This document shows positions 56,880 to 64,000 of a DNA stretch of 64,000 bases, one piece after another. Location: contig JACGCK010000014.1 of assembly GCA_014925825.1 (NCBI GenBank), forward strand, positions 310,001-374,000. Reading direction: 5' to 3'. This DNA is from Pholiota molesta (lineage: Eukaryota > Basidiomycota > Agaricomycetes > Agaricales > Strophariaceae). Every line of letters starts with the position of its first letter. Within the stretch, counting starts at the first letter, position 1. Both the position numbers and the translations under genes were made by a program. Under the pieces are notes generated by a model. The model did not search any database. It was not told where the DNA came from and was given only the letters and a program-made list of their open reading frames with translations.

Positions 56880-57110
56880 TGATTTTTGACAGACAGCGAT
56901 CTGCGTTCTCGAAAAACATTCGCGGTTACAACCCCGGCTACTATTTCTTTCGGATAAGAGCCCTTGTTGATCCTCGGCGCCCACTAACGGCGAGATGTGA
57001 ACAAGAGTCCATCTATGGCGTCGGATGTCGTTCTTGTACTCTCGTAGTCACTTTGAGAAATCCAACCGCCGCTAGATCTTTCAGAATTCAAACTGTATCA
57101 GGGTATCAGG
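56880..57110 (-). promoter_or_regulatory. Conserved upstream block of family genes (copy E)
   Basis: TTTCGGATAAGAGCCCTTG, then ACGGCGAGATGTGAACAAGA and CCGCTAGATCTTTCAGAATT, as in copy B. The plus-strand frame through it (56879-57364) is not regarded as a gene. Confidence 0.4.
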
Positions 57111-57671
57111 TTCTGATTTGCGAGCTAAATATGTGCGTCGATGACGTAGGTATATCAGGAAGGACGAAACCCGATAGAAAGCGCCGAGCTCGAGCGATGT
57201 GCGAGTGTGCCAAGGTGGATGCTCAAATACAAAAATGTTCTATCAAATATGAGCGCGATGTCCATGAATGCATTTTTAAGGATTTGGTACTGCTGAGTCT
57301 CGAATCAAAAGAGATGTCATATTGGATTCAGAAGTTAGTTCAGAGAATAATCCATGAGTACTGAGTGCTAGTCTTAAGTAAATATATGCATGATACAAGT
57401 GGAGAAGAAACTATACCAAGCCCTGAGAGCTGTGAATGTGAGAGGTTGGCCAGAGGTGCACGACGACTCGTCTGAATCACGGGCCGGTCGGGCTTCTCAT
57501 TCCATCGATAACCCCGCGTCGTATATTCTGCATCCTCGACACCCATCTCTCAGAAACATCGCCCGCTTCGTCGGCTTCCCCTTGACCTCCTCTGCTTCCG
57601 GGCGCTCCAAGTAGAGCTCTCTTCATACAGTAAGTTCCATGCATAATCCCACACGGTCGAAAGGAACTACC

Positions 57672-59210
57672 TCAATTATGAGCGCGCCGCCGAGGCTTGC
57701 GCTGCCGACGCCGACGCCCGCGCCAACGCTCATCCATAGTCTCGTTGTATACCATCGTCTCGAATTCATTGACTTCGTCGGCAGTTACAGGATGTCGACC
57801 CCAAACTTCGCGTAGCACCAGAATGGAGAGCTGAGTCTCCGGCTCCGTCAATGATAATACCCGGTGTAGCAAGCTGGATACAAGTGCGAGGGGGTTGTTG
57901 CGCACTAACCACAGAGCAGTGGCCTCCGATACTGTCCCCATTGGTGCACTGGCGTGATGCACGGGATAAGACATCGACTTCGGCGATGCTGACGACGGTG
58001 GCGAAGATGATGGCGAAGATGAAGATGGGGGAAAAGACAATGGTGATGTGGTATCGAGATGGACCGGTTGTGAGTAGCCCCTTGTTACGCCCGTAGTGCC
58101 ATTGTGCTGATTTTGCGGCGCCTGAGCAGCGCCAAACGTCGAATTGAAAGACATTGGAAGTGCAGCGATGTCGGCCGGCGTCAATATCAAGTGGGGGTTC
58201 GCTATAAAATACTCATCCAAGCGATCCAGTGACGCATCAAGCTCGTCGTTGTCGAGGCCCCAGAGTGGATAGGACGTACTCTCCGATGTCGACGAACCTC
58301 CTCCAATTGTAGGAGCCCCATACCAACTGTTCACATACAATATATCCTGTTGATTACGATGGCGCAGAGACCTGGCGATTGTCGGAGCGGGTGCGTCCTC
58401 AAAGGACAGTGATGATCATAATAGGATTGATGTTGTAGGGTGCGTGTGGGTAGAATTGGTGCTCGGGGGACTAAGTAAGTAACGAGGCGATTAGGCTGAT
58501 AGTGTTTGTAGGTGCGACAGATTCGAGTCACCTAGCGGACTCCTCTCGCTCCTTGCCTTTGCTCTTGATGCCCTCAGCGCTTGATGAGTCGCGGTTGCCT
58601 TTCTCTAGGTACAGTCGGGAAATTCTACGATAAAACTCAGGATAGTATTGAAAATGCACGGGACTTGACGTACCTCACCTCCGACGTTCCTAGCCGCGTT
58701 CGGTCGCTATAGAATGTTCAGCTTCGCTCTGAGGGTGGGACAGAATGCAACTTACATCAGAGCGGACGCCGAGTCCCATCGGGACTCGACGCTTTCGCTG
58801 AAGTGCGTGGTCATCCGGCCTGCGCCAATTGCGCGCTCAGATTCGAGATTTGTGTTGCTGTTCCACCCTAAGGTGGAACATTGATATGCGGCCCTCGCAG
58901 TGCTATCTGCAGATCGATCAAGGTCACTACTACTTGGCTGTTGGTCGGGGGAAATAGACACTAAATCTGGTGCAGAGGTCGACGCCGCAGGCTCGTATCG
59001 GCGTTGGTGAGAATCCAAGCGCGAGGGTCCGAGCGTAGCCTGCGCTTGTTGCGCGATGCGCGGGTCGTCGGCGCTCACTGCACCCGTCGGCTCCGCGTCT
59101 CCATACGCGTCGTCTTCGCCCTCGAGACAAGCATGAATGCCCCTGCTTCGAGGGCGTTTGTTAACCAATTTATCCTCTGGTTCGTTCAGTGCGCGTTTGG
59201 TCGGAGACAT
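57672..59210 (-). CDS. Paralogous family copy F: unrecognised protein with conserved C-terminal helical module
   Basis: Exon 1 runs 59210-58756 (MSPTKRALNEPEDKLVNKRP...), with RIAQQAQ, then STARAAYQCSTLGWN, SERAIGAG and SESVESRWDSAS before the GTAAGT donor. Likely small exons at 58706-58674 and 58624-58532 follow, then a last exon from about 58350 to 57672. The phase between the last two was not resolved, so an exon may be missed. The C-terminal module (APMGTVSEATALWLVRNNPL, LTEPETQLSILVLREVWG, VNEFETMVYNETMDER) is about 70% identical by eye to copy A and ends in an arginine-rich tail. Function is unknown. Confidence 0.6.
58732..58878 (-). promoter_or_regulatory. Exon-intron structured region of copy F
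   Basis: H1 is TTCCACCTTAGGGTGGAA (58878-58861). H2 (58790-58768) has arms GTCGAGTCCC and GGGACTCGGC, fully paired with one G-U. The intron partner GTCCCACCCT (58741-58732) pairs with AGGGTGGAAC at nine of ten positions. Confidence 0.6.
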
Positions 59211-59419
59211 GAAGGGGATTGGGGGATGAGTTTTTCAGGGTTGTTCCCATACCCTCGCTTCTTTATATCGGCTCTGGATGGTTGAATCTGTTCGACCCTG
59301 TCCCTCCGCGATGCGCTATGTGCGATCCTGATAAGCTGATTGTTGATCCAACCCAGATACTGAAGAATGACTCGTCTTTGAGGAAGTCTCCGATTCTCAA
59401 GCCTGTCATTTCTTTGACT

Positions 59420-59540
59420 CCTAAATGCGAAATTGTTCTCGAAAGAAAATTGCCGTGAAAGTCCCGAGCGCGGTTCATTTTGAATAGTGGTTCTTGTTGA
59501 TCCCTGGGGCTTTCTAACAAGGTCCAGGACTTAAAAGGTC
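59420..59540 (-). promoter_or_regulatory. Conserved upstream block of family genes (copy F)
   Basis: A diverged counterpart of 10690-10870: GAAAGAAAATTGCCGTGAAA, then TTTTGAATAGTGGTTCTTGT and TTGATCCCTGGGGC, about 250-330 bp upstream of the copy F start. Confidence 0.35.
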
Positions 59541-59888
59541 GCAAGTTCCTTCAGGATGCATTGAGTCAAAGGCGATAAATTAGTAAAAGCGTTTGTGGGA
59601 GAACTGGGAGTTATCTATCGCACCGGCACTGTATCGTTGCAAACTTCTCGGAGGAGCGTTGCACAGCACTTCCTATATTTCTTTCCAGCGTCTGGAGTAC
59701 AAGAGGGTCCAAAAATGGGTTTCTGACCGCATGCGTATGTTAAGAATTTGATAGAATGTACGAAGATCAACTAGAACCGTTATTCAAGCGCAAAATTAAA
59801 CAGCGGCCTTCGGCATTTTTGGTACGCACGAGACGAACCGTCAGGTTGCCGGGGCTGTTATAACCAGCAGATTTTAAAGGAGATATAG
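59541..59888. other. Divergent intergenic region between copies F and G
   Basis: No gene seen. It should contain the promoters of both copy F (minus) and copy G (plus). Confidence 0.4.
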
Positions 59889-60823
59889 TTGAACAGAAAC
59901 AGTCTAAAGAAGCTAAGGGATGGGAGGAGCGCTTCGGTCGATTCCAAACAATCCTCCATCATCCTTCTCCCAATAAACAGCAGAAAAAGGACTCTAGAGG
60001 ACTCAGAGAACGCGACGAGAAAGACTGGAAAGCGCCGTCGGCAAGACTTCATTCCGTCTGCTTCATTCAACGACTTACAAGACGCGAATAGGCATGCAAA
60101 TAAGCCAGTTAGCGCGCATCAGCACTTACAACAGCCCCGACCCCAACCGGGGGCTGGACCTTCCAGCCAGCCTCTCGCTCATCCACGGCCCATCCCAGCG
60201 CAAAAATCTACGCTCGTTGGCGCCGTTTCTTCACAGAGCATGCAAAGTGTCAGCAACCAGGGTGAGTAAATGAAATCCCCCGCGATATGCAAGATCACTG
60301 ATGTAGCGATTCCGTCGATAAACAGGAATACCGGCGAGACCTCCTAGCAGATGTTCCAGCGAAGGGTGGACAAACAAATCAACAATACGATCCGAGAGCG
60401 CCCTCGGCGCCGGTGGTCATTGCACCAGCCGCTATGGCGTAAACATCGAGTCTCAGCGAGGCTCGATGGGCCCTCCGATGTAAGTGAAATTGTATCCCAC
60501 CCTTTCGAGAGTACAGCGCTGATTATTTTGCTAGGAGTGCGACGGCACATCGTGTAAATCGGCACAGCGGATCCTTTCAGTTTCCCCGCGACGCCCCACA
60601 GGATCTACGACGTAAGTCAAATCTATTCTCACTCGTCAGAAAAAATGTTGACTGTATGCCACCGCAAGTACGCGCCTGGGCCCGTTGGCTCGTGAAGACG
60701 GCGGACCCGATGGACTTGGCCGATGCGCTCACTATGTCCTGCTCGGAGCAGGATTTGGAACGGCGGTTCAATGCCCTACATGGGAATCTGGATGGGGTGG
60801 ATGTTGCCGACGACGAGGAGTAG
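59889..60823 (+). CDS. Paralogous family copy G
   Basis: The first exon contains basic, NLS-like stretches (SRKRTLEDSENATRKTGKRR) and ends at a GTGAGT donor near 60265. The internal exon reads CSSEGWTNKSTIRSESALGA and NIESQRGSMGPPM, aligned to copies A, F and H. The last exon holds VRAWARWLVKTADPMDLADA and LTMSCSEQDLERRFNALHGN, matching the C-terminal module, and ends DDEE with stop 60821-60823. It lacks the arginine-rich tail of A and F. The exact start (59889 or a later ATG) and the exon between 60490 and 60660 are uncertain. Confidence 0.5.
60362..60504 (+). promoter_or_regulatory. Exon-intron structured region of copy G
   Basis: H2 (60445-60467) has arms AUCGAGUCUC and GAGGCUCGAU as RNA, paired throughout with one U-G. 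The donor GTAAGT is at about 60480. Intron CCACCCTT (60497-60504) is complementary to exon AAGGGTGG (60362-60369). H1 itself is poorly paired in this copy. Confidence 0.5.
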
Positions 60824-61527
60824 GCATCCCTGAGCATAGAGGAGAGAATCACTGTCAGTCTGTGGTGGTTCCGACAGACGGAGCGCGTTATCGATCTGAG
60901 AGCATGATACCCCGGTGACTGCCGCATTCACGGTCATGCGCAGTTCCGTCGACATTCGATTGATGCATGTAAATAATCTTCTCATCGCCAACCATTTCCC
61001 TGTTGGTTCATACCCATCTATGCCTAAAAACATAATTTATATATAAACATCAGGTCGAAGTTCGGTGAATTTTGAGTGCTTCCAATTTATTAAACTCGCG
61101 CTTGCACCCTGAGTTCTGTCTGCAATGTTGACATCTCTGATTATGAAGCGCATCACTTGAGGCCTTTGTTTTTTTCCGCTCCCGAACCGGACATCCTGGT
61201 TCGTTGTGTTTTTAATCATTTTTCTTTCCAGTAAATCAATTCAGTAGTACGTGCTCGAGGCTTGAAAGGTGTGATTAAGGTCAAGTCTTTCCAAGAACAC
61301 TTCCGTTACTAGACCTCAGAAGACTAACATATTTGCGAGTGCGAATGATTCACCGCCCAGGGAAGGTCAAGCGCAGCACTGTGACTTCGACCGGATCGAA
61401 AATTTGATTGTCAGGGTCATACGCAACCCACAAGTTCGCCAGAGATCCCACTTGATACAACCAAACAAAGAGATTACAAAGAAAGCGAGGGCAAGCGAAG
61501 GACCCTGAAAAATCCCCATTCCTCACC
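60824..61527. other. Intergenic region between copies G and H
   Basis: 3' flank of G and upstream region of H. No gene supported; a 85-codon minus-strand frame (61033-60776) overlaps the G coding end and is probably a shadow. Confidence 0.4.
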
Positions 61528-63562
61528 ATGCCCCCTAAAAAAAGAAAGCAAAACGCACCAGAGCCCTCAACAAGCAAGCGCCGTCTGTCCAGAGCCATCT
61601 TATCCCATCCCAGTGCCCCAGTCGCCGAGGAAGATGGTGGTTCGAACCAGCCTCCGAGTCCAGGACGCATGGCGCCAGATGGGCCCATTGTTCAACAACG
61701 GCCTTCGCTAGGACCATCAAGCCTGCGTCCTACCCAAGACAATAACGCCCGTCTGCTAGAGTTCATGTACCGGGCGTCGCAGGTTCCTCTAGGTTCTGTA
61801 AACCAAAGTCAGTTTTCGGATAGTCAATCATAGGGAAGCCAGATAGTGACGTTGGCGCTGAACAGGTAGTTCATCAAGAGCTAGCAACGAACGTTCCACC
61901 TTAGGGTGGAACGGGATCAAACATAAACGATCTGAGCATACCATCGGTGCTGGCGAGATCACCAACCACCATGGCGGAAGCGTCGAGTCCCAACAGGACT
62001 CGGTGCACACTCCGATGTAAGTCAAATCCTTTTCCACCCTTGAATAGTGGGTTAACCGTTCGCTAGCAAACTGCCCGCCCTCTTTCGCTTTGAAAACGTG
62101 ACTCCGAGCATTTGGGAAAAGAATAACTGTCCCCCCGGTGGCGAAGCCACGAAGGCGGGATCCAAGGGCAAGTAAGTCGAATCCAATCGTGCTATTGATA
62201 TCTGATTGATCATCATCATGGCAGGTTGCGCAACCCATTACCTCGTAGCATATACCAAGGTGGTACGGGTGTTGCGCCATCACAAGAAGCGGGACCATCA
62301 AATACAGTAGGCATCTACAGGAACGGCGACGCACCACAGGAGTATCCGACTCGGATGTGAGTGGTATCGGCCGTAGTCATTAAACCGAGTTAATTGTTGT
62401 TAGTCCTGCAAACCAAAACAATGCGCATCAAGCGCCGTTTCTTCAGAGGGTAAATTACACAACGCACTCGCCGTCCGCATTTGTTTCCTCATCGTCCTCT
62501 GCCATCAATTCCTCGTCTCCATCGTCCTGGCGCCCGCCTTCTTCGTTGTCGGAGCGCCCCGCAGATTCCCCTGCAGGTCCATCCTCCGACTTGGCCGACC
62601 AACATTTTCAGCACACGGAGTTCGACGATGATATGCTCGCTGCGATCATGGCTAGCCTAGAGGATGCCGTCGAGAACACCCGCCTGGATTCCGCGCCATC
62701 GGAGTTTTGGGCGCTTGGACAGCTTTTGCACGAGATGCGTTGTATTATCGATGCAGGAACTAGAGGGGATTCAGCTCGTATGGGTGAGAGTTCGTCACAG
62801 CCGAAGTATTCATGCAGTGGAATACCGTCATCGTCATCGGGGCTAGATAGCGACGCTCAGCCGCCAAAATCTGGAGTTGTGGCCGATATAGATGCGAGCT
62901 ACTCACCAGCTGTGTCTTCCTATACATCGCCGCCACCGCCACCGCCGCCACCATCGCGTTGGAATACCACATCGAATATCGCACCCGTGGCGTCGTCATC
63001 TAGCCACGGTCACCTAGTATCCCTGCCACATCAACAGGAAGCCTTGCTGTCAACGGTAAACAATGCGACTCACGCGGGTGCTCCAAATGCTCTGTCGCCG
63101 GCGCCGAATGGGGGAGGATCAGGCCTACAGATGGCTCAACAACACGATGGCTTCGATATCACCGATGTTCACTCACATACGATTTCACCTGTCAGTGGGG
63201 CATTGCTAGCGCCATCGTCTTCGCCGTCACCATCGTCCTCGCCGCCGGAGCATCACACGGATCCCACCGCCTCGTCGTCATCAAGTAGTCGGCCAACGGC
63301 CATACCAGAGGGCGGCATTGACATCCCCCTTCCCATCCTGTTGCTCTGGCTCGAGCGCAATGTGAGCTCCGCATTCTTTGCTGAGCTGATAAGCCGGTCG
63401 TTCTTGCTGCCAAACTCGGATAATGAACGGAGCATTCAGCTGCTGCTAGAGACTGCGGTAAGACACGGTGTCGACGATGTCCACGAGTTCCTCGAGAGGG
63501 TCTTCAGAGGCGCTACTGAGCTCTGGGAGCTTGGATACTTCGTGTCAGCTCCTACCGAATGA
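61528..63562 (+). CDS. Paralogous family copy H
   Basis: Starts at 61528 (MPPKKRKQNAPEPSTSKRR, NLS-like). After a first intron ending near 61865, the internal exon reads RASNERSTLGWN, SEHTIGAGEITNHH and GSVESQQDSV before GTAAGT at about 62015. Further exons lie at about 62052-62170, 62225-62356 and 62402-63562, the last being Ser/Pro-rich with a poly-Pro run (about 62932) and a C-terminal module (LPILLLWLERNVSSAFFAEL, SIQLLLETAVRHGVDDVHEF) diverged from A and F. Stop at 63560-63562. The unit is complete by eye, with exon edges approximate. The role is unknown. Confidence 0.55.
61893..62040 (+). promoter_or_regulatory. Exon-intron structured region of copy H
   Basis: H1 is a perfect inverted repeat, GTTCCACC-TTAG-GGTGGAAC (61893-61912). 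H2 (about 61980-62006) has arms GCGTCGAGTCC and GGACTCGGTGC with nine Watson-Crick and two G-U pairs. Intron TTCCACCCT (62032-62040) is a perfect 9-nt complement of exon AGGGTGGAA. Confidence 0.6.
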
Positions 63563-64000
63563 AGTACGTCAATTGGTTTTTCAACCTTACACAAAATTGT
63601 ACCGTTGAACTTACTGCATGAATAGGCCTCCACATGGATGCACAAAGTGGTCTGTCACGTACATAGGAAGATGAGGATTCGGGACATATGGGTCAGATGG
63701 AAAATGTTATCGATGGAACGAGGTAACTGCCAACATTCCTGTCGAAGCCCAACCGGTCCGAAACATGATCCGTCTCCGAGCCTTCCATCTAAGTACCAAC
63801 CATCTACTGTCCAGTGTCCTCTCGTACGCAATACTCAGGTCCTGCCCTTTGTACCAAAATGACATGTAGCATACTACGACTACTTTTTTTAATGATTTAG
63901 CTTCCTATTATTTTTCTGTGTTACCCCATTACCCACTTAAGTAACATGCTCTGTCGACGACTTTGAAAAAATTCAATTCTAATTCTGAATGCTTTTCGAT
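63563..64000. other. 3' flank of copy H to window end
   Basis: No gene is supported. A 74-codon plus-strand frame (63638-63862) has no motif. The end is AT-rich. Confidence 0.4.

Noticed and set aside
56879..57364. 161-codon plus-strand frame beginning in the copy E upstream block
   Set aside because: It crosses the conserved noncoding upstream block, and the equivalent place in copy B is not open in the same way.

Overview
This window looks like genomic DNA of a filamentous basidiomycete, most likely an agaricomycete. The signs are short introns of about 50-60 bp with GTAAGT-type donors, a moderately GC-rich genic background, a NIMA-type kinase with a typical fungal architecture, a NACHT-type NTPase remnant, and an agaricomycete-style transposon complement (chromodomain gypsy, Ngaro/DIRS-like YR retrotransposon, LINE with an RNase H-like tail, hAT, CACTA/Tnp2 remnant). 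No tRNA, rRNA, CRISPR or bacterial operon was seen. Species is not determinable by eye.

Layout. 0.7-8.2 kb: ordinary gene territory with an eight-exon NIMA kinase, an orphan Ser/Pro-rich protein and a three-exon short-chain dehydrogenase. 8.8-14.9 kb and 54.1-63.6 kb: two clusters of one unrecognised paralogous gene family. I see four copies that may be functional (A 8.8-10.5 kb minus, F 57.7-59.2 kb minus, G 59.9-60.8 kb plus, H 61.5-63.6 kb plus) and four decayed ones (C 11.8 kb, B 13.4-14.3 kb, D 54.1 kb, E 56.0-56.9 kb). A block of about 3 kb (11.75-14.7 kb) is duplicated at 54.07-57.1 kb. 14.9-54.1 kb: a transposon island that separates the two clusters.

The island is a layered nest that can be dated by its junctions. 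A LINE (about 20.3-54.07 kb) holds a gypsy element (21029-47502, 183-bp LTRs with one difference, TSD ACGAT). The gypsy was hit by an autonomous-type hAT (39996-44885, TSD GGATCCGC) and by a 15.8-kb element with about 450-bp terminal inverted repeats (23813-39577, TSD AGAGAGA). That element contains large palindromes and minisatellites and was itself entered by a Ngaro/PAT-like tyrosine-recombinase retrotransposon (26392-32340, split direct repeats, no TSD). A separate 1.05-kb nonautonomous hAT (17840-18893, TSD GTGGCGAT) disrupts a NACHT pseudogene.

The most unusual signal is in the paralogous family. A conserved internal exon carries two inverted repeats, one near its start and one just before its 5' splice site. 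The following intron carries a segment complementary to one arm of the first repeat. In the four copies that look functional the second stem is preserved by Watson-Crick or G-U pairs despite sequence change, whereas decayed copies show mismatches. This suggests a selected RNA structure at a splice site, possibly a splicing switch. All statements come from reading the sequence by eye; no database search or folding program was run.
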